Assembly (NCBI RefSeq): GCF_001552595.1
Contig: NZ_BCRM01000005.1
Location: 310,001-374,000, forward strand
Length of the DNA stretch: 64,000 nucleotides
DNA from: Rhodococcus erythropolis NBRC 15567
Lineage (GTDB): Bacteria > Actinomycetota > Actinomycetes > Mycobacteriales > Mycobacteriaceae
Direction: 5' to 3'
Positions 23,738 to 37,900 of this stretch are shown in pieces (the first letter of the stretch is position 1; each line of letters starts with the position of its first letter). Under the pieces are notes generated by a model that did not search any database, was not told where the DNA came from, and worked only from the letters and a program-made list of their open reading frames with translations. Position numbers and translations under genes: made by a program.

Positions 23738-24949
23738 TCAGCACGAACGCGGGGCCGGCACTCCGTCGAACCGGTCCTGCAGGTACTCGAACGCGGTGGG
23801 CAGACCGAGGACCGCAGTGGTGAGGTGGTCCGGGCTGGGGAACAGCTGAGATTGAACCGTGGCTCCGGCGGCGCAGTACCGAGAAATCGTGTTGACCACC
23901 GAATCGATGGGGATAAGGACGTCGTCGGGCGTGTGCCATTCGAATACCGGGGCAGTCGGCACACCCGGATAGAGCTCGACGCTGTTGTCGTCCATAACCT
24001 TTCGCACTTCGGGGCTGGACAACAGGGAAGTCGACGTCGACACCTGGGAAGCGCTGCGTCCTGCGCCAACTCTCAGGATGTCGTTGGTGCACGCGTTGGT
24101 GAGTTCGGTCCGCATCGACCGACCGAGGTCGTTGAGTTGATTACTCAGCGGAAGAAGATCGGGGTACTCGCGTTCGAGGCCCATTGCGGCGGCGAACGCG
24201 AGGCCGAATGCCGGGTGCGGATCCTGTCCGAGGCCGTTGGCCATCTTGGACAGATTCATCGGAACGCCGCCCTCGGCTACACCGACGAGGTTGACCTCGG
24301 GTGCGTAGCTCGGGGCCAGTGCGGCCGCCCACGCGGTGGCCATGCCGCCGCCGGAGTAGCCGGCAATACCGACTGGGCTGGCGCCACTACGCAATTCGGG
24401 GATTTTCTGAACGGCGCGGATACCGTCGAGCGTGATCTGTCCGCCCAGGCGCGCGGCGCCGTAGGCGCTGTTGGGTCCGAGATGGTCAGGAAGGGCAATG
24501 GTCCATCCACGTTGAAGCGCGACGTTGAGGATGGGCGCTTCACGGATGACGATGTTGGGATCCGATGCGTAAAGCGCGCGAGATGGCGCACATCCCGTTC
24601 CGAGTGCGTTGACGATGTGCTGATAGGAGAGCAACGGGCCGTCTTGCGCTTGATTCGGCGGGACCAGGATCGTGCTGACCGCGGCGATCGGCTTGTTCTC
24701 GGAGTTCGTGGACCTGTAACTGACCTGCCAGATCGCGACGCCGGGAAAGGTCATCAGGTCAGGGGCCCGGCGCACGGAGATCGGCGTGCCGGCGGTCCCC
24801 TCGGCCGCTGCTTGCGAATAGAACGGGTCCGGGTCAGGCGCCGGATATGCGGGATCTGCTTGTGCAGTCCACCCGGAGAGAAGTGCGGCAGTCAGTGCAG
24901 CAGCAGTCAGCATCGATCCGGTAAACACGCGTCTGGTTCGCAGTTTCAA
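23738..24949 (-). CDS. Secreted lipase (LIP family alpha/beta hydrolase)
   Basis: The 403-residue protein has an N-terminal export signal (TRRVFTGSMLTAAALTAALL...AQA) followed by a LIP-type alpha/beta hydrolase. The nucleophile elbow is GYSGGG, the acid is in EWHTPDDVLIP and the His in PSPDHLT. Family members hydrolyse triacylglycerols or esters outside the membrane. The TTG at 24949 has AGGGGAAAA just before it; a GTG at 24973 would lengthen the leader. It lies 74 nt after the NRPS stop codon on the same strand with no clear terminator between, so cotranscription with the NRPS is possible. Confidence 0.87.
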   Translation of the reverse strand: MKLRTRRVFTGSMLTAAALTAALLSGWTAQADPAYPAPDPDPFYSQAAAEGTAGTPISVRRAPDLMTFPGVAIWQVSYRSTNSENKPIAAVSTILVPPNQAQDGPLLSYQHIVNALGTGCAPSRALYASDPNIVIREAPILNVALQRGWTIALPDHLGPNSAYGAARLGGQITLDGIRAVQKIPELRSGASPVGIAGYSGGGMATAWAAALAPSYAPEVNLVGVAEGGVPMNLSKMANGLGQDPHPAFGLAFAAAMGLEREYPDLLPLSNQLNDLGRSMRTELTNACTNDILRVGAGRSASQVSTSTSLLSSPEVRKVMDDNSVELYPGVPTAPVFEWHTPDDVLIPIDSVVNTISRYCAAGATVQSQLFPSPDHLTTAVLGLPTAFEYLQDRFDGVPAPRSC

Positions 24950-25023
24950 CGTTTTCCCCTCGTCCGGACCCACCCGGGGTCCATCACCCTGTGTGTTTCA
25001 CTCATACCCATGTCGAACCTGGT

Positions 25024-28000
25024 TCAGACACCCCACTGAGCGATAACTTCCCGCAATCGTACAGCTATGCTTGCCGCCGGACCCGGTTCGATCATCTGGT
25101 TGTGTTCACAATCGACTTCGGTGACTCGAATGTCGCCTTGCACAAACCTTCGCCATTCGGCCACGTCGTGTCCGTTCTCCGTAGATCTTCCGGCTACGAA
25201 GAAGTCGATGGCTCCAAGGTGGACAGGCGGTTGGTGCCGATTCGTCAATTCGACGGAGTGGGAGTAACCGCGACTGATCCGCGCTAGATGCTCCGCTTCG
25301 ATTCCGATTCCGGCGCCCAGGGTCTGCTCCAGCAATTCCGCCGCTTCTTCGAAGGTTTCGACGGGCTTGGATCCCGCCGGCATCGCGAGCCCGGCCAGTA
25401 GTTCGGAGACCGAGAGTTCTGCGGGCTGATCGGAATCCGACGACGGATAGCTGTCGAGGATCGACAAAGTCACGTCACGTCCGCTCCGAGTGAGACTGTG
25501 CGCCACGGCGTGTGCGATGACGCCGCCGAGCGACCAGCCGGCCAGATGGATCGGGCCGGTCGATGCCACGGCTGCAATGCGATTCGCGTAGTCGTCGGCG
25601 AGTTCGGTCAGCGAGTCGAAGCTGGGTCCGCCGCTCAGGGACGGTAGCTGAAGACCGTATACGGGTTGATCCAGCTCGAGGTGCTTGACGAATTCTGCAT
25701 AACCCCAGGACAATCCGATACCCGGATGGACGAAGAACAGTGGTGCTCGATCGGATCCGGCGCGCAGCGTGATCATCGGGGCGAGCAGATCCGAAGAATC
25801 GTCCGGCGAGTGTGCGTCCATTCCGTCAGCCGCCCGGGCGACACCGGCCGGTGTCGGATCCAGGAAAAGCGATTGCAACGGCACTCGCATCCCGAGGCGC
25901 TTCTCGAGTTCGATGGTTATTCGAGTGGCGACGATCGACGTTCCTCCCAGTTCGAAGAAGTCGTCGTCGACGCCGATGTGCTCGTGACCGAGCACGGTCT
26001 CGAAGATGTCGACGACCGTTCGTTCGGTGTCGTTGGTCGGCGGCGCGTACGGGACTGTACGACGCTCGAAGCTCGGCGTCGGCAGTGCTTTACGGTCCAG
26101 CTTGCCGACCGGTGTCACCGGAATTCGGTCGACGACGACAATCGCGCCGGGAACCATGTGCGCAGGCAGGCGAGAAGACAGGTGGCGGCGAAGCTCCCAG
26201 TCGTCGACGGTCTGTCCTTCTACAGGCTGGATGTAGGAGGCGATCATCGTCTCCCCCGACGGCGCTTCGTGCCCAAGTGTTGCGGCGAAGTAGACGGATG
26301 GGTGTGCCATCAGGACTGAGTCGATTTCGCCGAGTTCGATGCGGAATCCGCGGACCTTGATCTGGAAGTCGCTGCGGCCGAGGTATTCGAGTGTGCTGTC
26401 GGAGCGCCAGCGCACCAGGTCGCCTGTGCGGTACATCCGCTGGCCTGGTTCGCCGAACGGATCGGCGACAAATCGGTCGGCGGTGAGGTCGGGACGATTG
26501 TGGTACCCGCGGGCGAGTCCGGGGCCGGTCACGTACAGCTCCCCGATGACTCCCACTGGCACGGGCTTGAGGTGCCCGTCGAGGACCAGGCCGGCAAAGC
26601 CGATGGCCGGTCGGCCGATGTTGATGTCCTTGCCCGGCCGCATGGGTTCACTGACGCTGGCCTGGATGGTGGATTCGGTAGGTCCGTATCCGTTGAACAT
26701 GCGGCGGTCGCGGCCCCAGATGTCCACGAGTTCGGGTGGGCAGGCTTCGCCACCGACTGCGAGCACGCGGAGTTCTGGCAGCGCGGAGCTTTCGATGGAG
26801 CTGAGCGCGGTCGGCGTGATGAACGCGTGTGAGACGTGTTCGTCGGCAAAGATTTCGGCCAACTCGGATCCGCCGAAGACCGTGGGTGGGATGACGACCA
26901 GGCAGGCTCCGCTGCCGAACGCCATCATGAGTTCGAAGACCGAGGCGTCGAAGCTCGGTGATGCCAAGTGAGAGATACGCGAATAGGGCTGGACGTTGAA
27001 TCTCTGATGTTCCTCCGCGTTGAGGTTGGACAAACCGAGGTGGGTGACGATGACGCCCTTCGGCTTCCCGGTTGAACCCGAGGTGTAGATCAGGTACGCG
27101 GGATGCCCGTGATGCAAGGGGATCGTGCGGTCGAGGTCGGTGATCGCGGCGGCGCTCTGGCCGTCGATCTCGTCGACGGTCTGCGCTTCATCGAGGACCA
27201 TCCACTCGACCGTGTCGGGAAGTTGACTGCGGTGAGCGTCGTCGGTGATGCCGAGTACGGCCCGCGAATCGTCGAGCATGTGGTTGATGCGATCGTCTGG
27301 ATAGTTCGGGTCGACCGGCAAGAATGCTGCTCCGGTTTTCGTAACCGCCCAGATGGCGACGATCTCCGCCGTGGACCGCGGCAGACCCAGCGCCACAAAA
27401 TCTTCGGGTCCGACACCGCGCCGGCACAACGCTCGAGCCAGCTTCGTCGATTCCTCGTCGAGCTCGCGGTAGGTCATCGATCCCTCGCGACTCGAGAGAG
27501 CTGGAGCATCCGGGTTCGAGGCGACTGCCTCGGCGAGGATCTCCGGCCACACCTGCACGCGAGTCGCTGCTGCACCGGATGCCGGCACCAGGGCTGCTGT
27601 TTCGTCGGCGGCGAGGATGCCGATGTCGGCGATACGTGTTGCGGGTTCGCGTCCGACAGTGTCGAGGATCAGACGCAGGCGGTCGGCAAAGCGCCGAATG
27701 GTGGCGGGTTCGAAGAGATCGGTTGCGAAGTCGAACGCAGCGGACATCCCGGCCGGGGCGCCGGACTCGTCGAACTTCTCGTCGACGATCAGTTCGAGAT
27801 CTTCCTTCGCGTATTCGGTTTCCACGGTGAGGCCTTCGATATCGAGGCCGGGCAAGTGGAAATGCGCTGGTTCGTTGTTCTGAAGTTCGAGGGCGACCTG
27901 GAACAACGGTGAGTACGACGTGGATCTGGTCGGATTGATGACGTCGACGAGCCGTTCGAATGGCAGATCCGAGTTCTGGAATGCGGCCAGATCGATTTCC

Positions 28001-28969
28001 CGGATGTGTTCCACCAGTTCGGCAAACGTGATGTCGGGGTCGACGCCTGTGCGCAGGACCAGCGTGTTGACGAACATTCCGACGAGGTGGTCGAGCGCTG
28101 CCTGACCGCGGCCGGCGATCGGTGTGCCGATGGTGACCTCTTCGGCGCCGGACAGCTTCGACATCAGCACGGCCAGTGCGCCGTGCAGAGCCATGAACAT
28201 CGTCACTCCGTTTGCCCTGGTGAGGTCCGCGAGGGCGCGGTGGGTGTTGGCGTCGATGTCGAAGGTGAATCGGTCGCCGTGGAAGGTCTGTTGCACGGGC
28301 CGCGGGTGGTCGGTGGGCAGTGCGATGACGTCGTCGAGGCCGGCGAGTTGCTCACTCCAGTAGCGCAATTGGCGACTGATGACGGATTCCGGATCGTCTT
28401 CCGATCCGAGGACGCGGTGCTGCCACAACGTGAAGTCCGCGTACTGCACTTCGAGTGGCGCCCAGGTGGGTTCGGTTCCTGCCGTGCGCGCCAGGTAGGC
28501 CGTCATCACGTCGCGTGCGAGCGGCGCCATCGACGAACCGTCGGCGCAGATGTGATGGACCACGACAAACAGAATGTGAACGGGTTCATCGGTGTCGAGG
28601 CGGAAGAGCGCGACGCGCAGCGGCAGGTCCACCGACACGTCGAAACCGGTCGTGGCGAGTCGTTGCATGCGCTCTGCGAGTTCGTGCTCTCCCAACGTCA
28701 TTTCACGGACCGGCGGTACGGCCTCGTCGGCGGTGAGCACTTTCTGAATCGGATCGCCGCCGACGGCGGGGAACACCGTCCGCAGGGTTTCGTGCCGCTC
28801 GACGACGTCGGCGATCGCCTGTTGCATGGCGGTGACGTCGAGGTCACCGGTGAGGCGAACAGCTAGTGGGATGTTGTACGCGGCTGAGCGTGTGTCGAAC
28901 TGGTTCAGGAACCACATGCGCTGCTGCGCCAACGAGAGCGGGACGTTACCGTCGCGCTCCATGGGAGTG
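25024..28969 (-). other. NRPS module 7: C-A-T-TE
   Basis: The A7 code reads DAFFAGGIQ; the D-A-F--G-G pattern leans toward an aliphatic residue such as Val, with low certainty. The carrier motif is LGGTSI. The terminal thioesterase has GWSLGG, an acid in SILDSYP and a His in DCEHNQMIEPG, so it can release a linear or cyclic product. Confidence 0.75.
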
Positions 28970-31900
28970 AGCGGCACAGTGCCGACGGCAGTGACAGCGT
29001 CGGAAAGCCGTTCGGCGAGCTGAGCTGTCGTCGGTGCCTCGAAGAGCACTCGCACCCCGACGTCGATGTTCAGTGCGGAGTTGAGCCGCGAGACCACACG
29101 AGTGGCGATCAGCGAGTTGCCGCCGAGTTCGAAGAAGTTGTCGTCGACGCCTACCTGCTCGACGCCGAGTACATCGATGAAGGCGTCGGCGATCCGACGC
29201 TCGAGGCTGGTGCCGGGAGCCCGGAATTCCACGCCGGTTCCGGTGAACTCCGGGGTCGGCAACGCTTTTCGATCGAGCTTGCCGACCGCGGTGCGCGGTA
29301 GCTCGTCGACGATCATGATACTGGCCGGAACCATGTGCGAGGGAACACGTCCGGCGAGGTGCGCGGTGATCTCTGCGCCGGTCAGCGTCGACCCTTCCTC
29401 GACGGTGAGGTAAGACGCGAGAACGGTTGCGCCGGCCGGTCCGTCGACGCCGAGTGTCACGCAGTTCGTGACACTTGCCATTGCAGTGATCTGGGCGTCC
29501 ACCTCACCGAGTTCGATACGGAATCCGCGAATCTTGACCTGGAAGTCGCTGCGCCCGACGTACTCGATGGTGTGATCGCTTCGCCAGGAGGCGATGTCAC
29601 CGGTGCGGTACATCCGGTCGCCTGGCTTGCCGAAGGGGTCGGCGACAAATCGCTCGCTGGTCAAGCCGGGACGCCGGTGGTATCCGCGAGCCAGGCCGAT
29701 GCCGGCGATGTACAGCTCACCGGGAGCTCCGACGGGCACCGGTTGCAGCCGCGAATCGAGGATCATCTCGTGCACACCGCGGATCGGGCCACCGATCGTG
29801 ATGGGTGCACCCACTGTCATGGGTTCGCTGATGTCTGCCATGACGGTTGTCTCGGTGGGGCCGTAGGCATTGACGAATTCCCGCCCGGGTGCCCACAGAC
29901 CGACGAGATGTGGTGGCAGGGCCTCTCCCCCGACGACGACGTGCCGGAATTCGTCCAGGCCGGCCGGATCGACGGTGGCGAGTGCCGCCGTGGTGACGAA
30001 CGCGTGAGTGACGTGTTCGCGGCGGATCAGACTTGCCAGTTCGGCGCCGCCGTAGATGTCGGTCGGGACGATCACCATGGTTGCTCCGACACCGAATGCC
30101 TGCAGGTACTCGAAGATGGCACCGTCGAAGCTGGGGGTGGCGAAGTGCAGGGTCCGAGAGTGGTGATCGGCGTGGAATCGACGTTGCTGATCGAGTGCGA
30201 AGCTGTCGAGTCCGGTGTGGGTGACGACAACTCCCTTGGGTCGGCCGGTGGATCCCGAGGTGTAGACCACGTAGGCGGCGTTGTCCATGACCACCGGTGC
30301 AAGCCGTTCGTCCTGGGCGATCGGCAGCGTGCAGCTTGTGGCGACGTCGTCGTCGAATGCTTCCTCTCCGAGCACCAACCAGGACACGATGGGTGGCAAT
30401 GTGTCGATGGCGTCGACGACGGTCAACCCGAACAACACCTCGGAGTCGCTGAGCATGTGTTCGATTCGGTCGGCCGGATAGGTGGGGTCGACGGGGACGA
30501 ACGCTGCGCCGGTCTTGGCCACTGCCCACACCGCGAGTACTGATTCGACGGACCTTTCGATGCCAATGGCGACCGACGTCTCGGGCCCGGCGCCGCGGCG
30601 GATCATGGCTCTGGCCAACTGGTTCGAGCGTCGGTCCAGTTCGATGTAGGTCATGGAACGGCTGCCGGCCGAGAGCGCGATGCGGTCGGGATATGTGGCG
30701 GAGACGTCGGCGAGTATTTCCGGGAGCGTACGAGCGGAGCGACCCGGGGATCCGAAGACCGGCGCAAGATCACGGCTCTCGAACTCCGTGAGAACCTGCA
30801 GGCGGGCCAGCGGCTGATCCGGCGCCGACGCCAGCTGCTCGAGGACGATGCCCACGCGCTCGGTGATCTTCGCGACTTCGCGGGCGGAGAAGTGCGTCGG
30901 CAAGTATTCCATCTTCAGGTTCAGCGTGTCACTTTCCGACGCGACAACGGCAATCGGATAGTGCGCCGAGTCGCGTCCGTCGATGCCGAGGACGTGCATT
31001 CCCGCGATGTCGGTTTCGGCGGTCAGGGCTGCCTCGTCGACGGGATACGACTCGAATACCGTCAGGGTGTCGAATGAACCGGCGGCGCCCACTGCTCCCG
31101 CGATGTCCGACAGTCCGATGTGGTGGTGGTCGAGTAGTGACGCTTGCTCGGATTGGACGCGAATGGCCAGTTCCGCGAGGGTTTCTCGGGCGTCGAGGCG
31201 GATTCGCACGGGCACTGTGTTGATGAACAAGCCGACAATCGATTCCACACCGGACACCTGTGGTGGGCGTCCGGAAACGGTTCCACCGAAGACGACGTCG
31301 TCGCGGCCGAGGAGTTCGGCGAGCACGATTCCCCAGGCCACTTGGACCAGGGTTGCCATGGTCAATCCGCGGCTTCGCGCGAACGCCCGAAGGGTCTCGG
31401 CTCGTTCGGTCGGCAGCGAGTACGAGTGAATGTCACTGGCAACGGTTTCGGCGGCGGTGCTCGCTTGCGAGAGTTGGGTGGATGAGTCCACTCCTCGTAG
31501 CGCTTCCTGCCAGGCTCGCAGAGAAGAGTCGGGGTGCTGCTTCGAGATCCAGGTGAGGTAGTCGCGATACGACTGAACTCTGGGCAGAATCTCGGGGTCG
31601 CCGTCGGTTGCGTAGAGAGTGAGCAGGTCTCGAAGTAACAGAGGGGTTGACCAGCCGTCGAGCAGGATGTGGTGGTTCGTCACGACGAAGCGTGCTGTGT
31701 CCGGTCCGAATCGTACGAGCATGAACCGGATCAGGGGTGCTGTTTCCATGTCGAAACGCTGAGCGCGATCACGCTCGAGCAGCTGAGCGAACGCGACTTC
31801 ACTGTCCTCGGTCCCGGACAGGTCGATCTCGGCCCAGCCGATCTCGACACCGGAACGGATTACCTGCAGCGCCCGCCCTCCCGGCGCGGAGACAAATCCC

Positions 31901-34900
31901 GCGCGCAAGCTCGGATGACGATCAACCAAGGCCTGCGCGGCGCGACGCAGGCGCGGCGCCTCCACCCGACCCCCGAGTTCGAGGGTCAGTTGCACCATGT
32001 ACGGATCGATTTCCGTTTCGTCGAACTGGGCGTGGAAGAGCATGCCCGACTGCAGCGGTGACAGTGACCAGATATCGGTCAGGTCGGGGAATCTACGCTC
32101 GAGCTGTTCGATGCTCTGCTGATCCGCGGTGACGAGATCGAGATCGGTGGGCGTGAGCTCGCGCTCGGAGTGTTCGTCCACGTATTCACTCAACGAGCCG
32201 AGCGCTCGGGACCAGAGTTCCGCCAGTTCCGTGACTTCGTCCTCGCTGAGGATGCCGCGGGGGAAGGACCACGTAGCGCGCAGAATCGGACCGTGCGCGG
32301 TGTCGGTGGTGACGGCATTGATGTCGAGCACCGACGCGGCGGCAAGATCTCCGCTGTGCGCTTCGTCGAGCGTCACTTCCGAGATCGGCAGCCACGGCAC
32401 CTCGCCGTGCTCGGGGTCCGAGCCGGCAAAACGTCCGAGGTAGTTGAACGAGATCTCAGGTGTGGGCAACTCCTGTAGTTCTTCGTTCCGGTCGAGGTAC
32501 TTGAGCATCCCGAACCCGATGCCGTTGTCCGGCAGACCGAGCAGCGTTTCCTTGACGACTTTCACAGCGGAGGCCGCGGTTGATCCCCCGGACAGTGCAT
32601 CGACGACATTGAGTCCGGTGAGATCGATCCGGACGGGGAACAAGGTGGTGAACCAACCGACTGTGCGCGAGAGGTCTGCGCCAGGCGCTGCGTTCTCCTC
32701 GCGCCCGTGTCCCTCGAGATTGACGAGCACTTCCCCGCTGCGCTGTCCGCGCGATCGACGCCAGGCGGTGACGGCAATCGCGAGAGCAGCAAGCAGCCCG
32801 TCGTTCACCGAGCCTCCGAAATGTCGAGGCACCGCCGAGATGATGTTCTCGGTCACCGAGGTCGGTACGTCGACGCTGACGCGGTCGACGGTGGCTCCGA
32901 CGTCGACCGCGGGGTCTAGCCCGCGCGTTCCGAGCATTGGTTCGTCGGTCCGCATCCTCGACCACAGGTCGATCTCGTCGCGTCGATCTGCGGCGGCCTC
33001 GGCGAGCGCTGTCGCCCAGCGACGTATCGACGTTCCGCCGGGGGGAAGAATCGGTGTTTCGCCGTCGAACGCCGACGCATATGCCGTGACCAGTCCGGGG
33101 ACCAGCATTCGCCAGGACACACCGTCGACCGCGAGGTGATGAAGTACCAGGAGCAACCGTCCCGCCTCAGGCCGGTTGCCGTTCGCGCTGACCGGATCCA
33201 ACCAGACTGCGCTGATCATCTTGCCGTGCTCGGGATCGAGTCGGCTGGATGCGTCCTGCATCGCGGCTTCTGCCGCGCGTAGGAATTCTTCGCCGCCGGT
33301 GGACACGATGGGGGTTCGGTGCAAGATGTCGGAGGCTGCGACGGTGCCGGGTTCGCTGATCTCGAGTTGGTGAGTCACGGCCTCCAGACGTGCCCGCAGT
33401 ACGTCGTGGCGGTCGAGGATCGTTTGTAGTGCGCGCTCCAGCGCGGGGCCGGACACATCCGCGGGCAGTGCGATCAGCGCGCTCTGGCTGTAACTGCGGA
33501 TCGTGCTCAGGTCACCGCGACTGCGTTCGACGAGCCACTCCATGATCGGTGTGAGCGGTAGCGGGCCGGCTCCCCCGCCGGGTAGCTCGGTGAGAACCGG
33601 TGCCGTTTCCGATGATTCGATGAGGAGGACCTTGGTGAGGCCGGCCACGGTTTTCGCTTCGAAGACGTCCCGCGGAGTGAAGATGAGGCCTGCGGACTTC
33701 GCCCGTGAGACGAGTTGGATTGACATGATCGAATCGCCGCCGAGGCCGAAGAAGGAATCGTCCACTCCGATACCGCCCCGCCCCAGAACCTCTCCGAAGA
33801 GGTCCGCGAGGACCGCTTCGGTGGCGGTGGCTGGTGCCCGCGTTGCCTCGGTTGTTCCCGTCACGGTGAAGTCCGGAGCCGGGAGGCTGCGTCGGTCGAG
33901 CTTTCCGTTGACCGTCAGTGGAAGCGATTCGAGGACGACGATCGCGGTGGGCACCATGTACTCCGCGAGTTCGGCGGCGACGAAGTCGGTCACCGTCGCT
34001 GAATCGACGGTACTGCCTGTTTCGGCGACCACGTACCCGACGATCCGCGGTGACGCTCCCTCTGTGCGAACAAGTGCTACCGAGGCAGCGACGCCGGGGC
34101 AGCGGAGCATTGCGGCTTCGATCTCTCCGAGTTCGATGCGGAAACCACGCACCTTCACCTGGAAATCACTGCGGCCCACGTACTCCAACTGCCCCGCGTC
34201 GTTCCACCTCGCCAGGTCCCCGCTCCGATACATTCGATCCCCCGAACTACCGAATGGATCGGGAAGGAACCGCACCGAAGTCAATGCGGGTTTCCCGAGG
34301 TATCCCCGAGTCACCTGGTCACCGGCGACGTACATTTCGCCGACAACACCTGGTGGCACCAGGTTCAGTCGCCGATCGAGTACGTAGACGGACAATCCTG
34401 GTACTGCTCGCCCGATGATGCTCGCCGACGCGTGCTCGCTGTCGTTGCGGTCGAGTGCGATTCGACTGACGTGCACTGTCGTCTCGGTGATCCCGTACAT
34501 GTTGACCAGCGTCGGCGCCGTGTCCGCACGACGGTCGTACCACTTGCGCAATTGCCCGAGATCGAGCGCTTCTCCACCGAAGACGACGTAACGCAGTGCA
34601 AGGTCGGGGTCCGTGCCGTTCGGTGAGTACGCACGGTCGGCTTCGGCGAGTTGGTAGAAGGCGGTGGGTGTTTGGTTCAGCACCGTCACTCGCTCACGGC
34701 GGAGCAGTTCGTGGAACATGTCCGGCGATCTGGTCGTGTAGTAGTCGACGACGACCAGCCGGCCACCGTGCAGCAACGGCCCCCACAGCTCCCAGACGGA
34801 GAAGTCGAATGCGTACGAGTGGAACATCGTCCACACGTCCGTGTTGTCGAACCCGAATGTCGGGGAGGTGTTGTCCATCAGAGTCAGGACGTTTCGGTGG

Positions 34901-37900
34901 CTGACCTGGACACCTTTGGGGCGCCCTGTGGATCCGGAGGTGTAGATGATGTACGCGATCGCGTCGGGCAGAAGTGGTGTCGTCCGGTCCGCGTCGGTGA
35001 TGCGATGTGGCGCGGAGTGATCGAGGCGTACCGCGATCTCCGGCGATCCGAGTTCGACGATGTCGATGCCGGATTCGATGATCTCCGAAGGTAGGTCGCT
35101 TCGGAAGTCTCCGGTCGTGACCAGGCATACCGGCCGCGCGTCGTCGAAGAGGAATCGCATGCGCTCGGCCGGGTAGGTGATGTCGACCGGCAGGTATGCC
35201 GCCCCCGCTTTGATGACAGCGACGAGGGCGAGCACGAGATCGGTGGTTCTGGGCATCGCAACGGCAACCACGGATTCCGGACCGATACCGCGGCCGATCA
35301 GGAGCCGCGCCAGGCGGTTCGCGCGCCCGTCCAGTTCGGCGTACGTCATGGCGCCGTCGCTGTCGTTGACCGCGGTCGACGACGGATGTGCTGCAACAGC
35401 TTCGAAGAATCGGTCCGCGATGTTGTCGGCCGGAGCCGGTTCGGCGTGAGTGTTCCACTCGGTCAGCATCTGTCGACGCTCGCCGACGCCCACGACGTCG
35501 ATGTCACCGGTAGGAGTCGACGGCTCTCGGGAGACCGCCTCGAGGAGGGTGAGCAGCCTGCGTGAGAACGATTCGATCAATTCACCGTCGAACAGGTCTG
35601 TGGCGTAGATGAATTCGGCGTCGATTCCATCCGTTCCGCCATCCGCGTCGTAACGCTCGGTGACCGAGAGTTGCAGATCGAACTTGGCGACGGGTAGGTC
35701 GAACTCGACTCCCGAGACAGACAGCCCTGGCAGTTCGAGTTGCGGTAGCGCGTTGTTACGGAACTCGATGAGGATCTGGAACAACGGAGTGTGCGACGTC
35801 GAGCGTTCCGGGGCGAGTGCGTCGACCAACCTTTCGAAGGGCAAGTCGGTGTGTTGGAACGCGCCGAGGTCGCCTTCGCGAACCTGGGCGAGTACGTCCT
35901 CGAACGACGCGTCGGGCGTGATCTGTGCCCGCAGCACAAGAGTGTTGACGAACATTCCGACCAGGTGATCGAGTTCGGCCTCGCCGCGCCCGGCGACAGG
36001 TGTACCGATGGCGATGTCCTCGGTACCGGCCAGGCGTGCCGCAAGTACCGCCAGTGCTGCGTGCATGACCATGAACATGGTGCTGCCGTGCTCGCGGGCC
36101 AGATCGGTCAGCGCCCGATGGGACTGCGGCGATACCGCGAACCGGTGAACAGAGCCGACCATGGACGGCTTTGCCGGACGTGGGAACGACGTCGGCAGGG
36201 CGATCGGCTCGCCCAGTCCCGCGAGTCGGTCCTTCCAGTAATCGAGCTGACGGGTCAGAGCCGAGTCCGGATCTTCCTCGGAGCCGAGCACTTCGTGCTG
36301 CCACACAGCGAAGTCGCCGTACTGCACGGCCAGTTCCGACCAGCTCGGCGCACTGCCGGCGCTGCGGGCCGCATATGCCGCTGCCACGTCCGCTGCCAGG
36401 GGGTTCATCGAGAACCCGTCGGCGACGATGTGGTGGACGACGATCACGAGTACGTGCCTGCGCTCGTCCCCGTCGACGCGCAGGACCGCGCAGCGGATCG
36501 GAACTTCGGCCGAGGCGTCGAAGCCTGCCGAGGCCAGCTCGAGGATTCGATCGGACACTCTGGCAGCAGTGACGATTTCCGGCTCCAGGATCGGCATGAC
36601 CTCGTCGCTGGACATCACCTGCTGCACCGGCTGTCCGTCGATCGAGGGGAACTTCGTCCGCAAGCTCTCGTGGCGACCCAATACGTCCGCTACCGCGGCC
36701 TGCAATGCGGCGAAGTCCAGATCGCCGTCGAGGCGCACTGCCAGGGGAACGTTGTAGGCCGGCGAGGTCACGTCGAACTGGTTGAGGAACCACATCCGCT
36801 TCTGTGCCAATGACACGGGCAGTGGATCCGGGCGAGATCGCCGAGTCAACGGTGGTCTGGGGTTCTCGCCGCGGCCGACACTCTCCGCCAGACGAGACAG
36901 CTGCCGAACTGTCGGAGACTCGAACAATCCTCGAACGCCGATGTCGGTGCCGAGAAGTGCGTTGACGCGGGCGATGACGCGGGTCGCGGTCAGTGAGTTT
37001 CCGCCGATGTCGAAGAAGTGAGTATCGATACCGATCGGGGACACTCCGAGCACGTCCTCGAAAACGCCCACGACCAGCCGTTCGAGCTCGGTCGCCGGTG
37101 CAGCGAGTGTTTCGGCATCGGTGTCGAAGCGAGGTGCCGGAAGAGCAGCCCGATCGACCTTGCCGACGCCGGTCAGTGGTAGCTCGTCGAGCACGACGAC
37201 GCTCGCGGGCACCATGTGTGCCGGCAGTAGCTCCCGTGCCGCCGCCCGGATGTCCTCGGCGCTCACCGGGCGTTCGTCGTCGCAGACGACATATGCCGCC
37301 AAGGCCTGCTCGTCGGAGGGTCCGCGCACCGCCAATGTGACCGCGTACTCCACACCGGGCAGCTGACCCAACGCCGTGTCGACCTCGCCTAGTTCGATAC
37401 GGAACCCGCGGATCTTGACCTGGAAGTCGCTGCGTCCGAGGTACTCGATGGTGCGGTCACTGCGCCAGCGCACCACGTCTCCGGTGCGGTACATCCGCTC
37501 CCCCGGCTCGCCGTACGGGTTGGCGACAAATCGTTCGCTCGTCAGCGATGAACGCCCGTGATAGCCGCGCGCGAGTCCAACTCCGGCGACATACAGTTCG
37601 CCGGGAACTCCGACGGACACCGGTTGAAGTCTGCGATCGAGGACGACCTCGCTGAAGCCGCGGTTCGGCGGCCCGAGATAGACCTTCTCACCGGCTGGGA
37701 TGGGGTCACTGAGGTTGCAGGAGATGGTGGTTTCGGTGGGTCCGTAGACGTTGACGAACGATCTTCCCGGCGCCCAGGTGCGCACCAGGTCCGCCGAGGG
37801 CGCCTCGCCACCGACCGTGATGGTGGTCAGTTCGTCGAGTCCCTCGGGATCCACCGACGTCAGCGCTGCGGGCGTGATGAACGCGTGCGTGACATGTCCC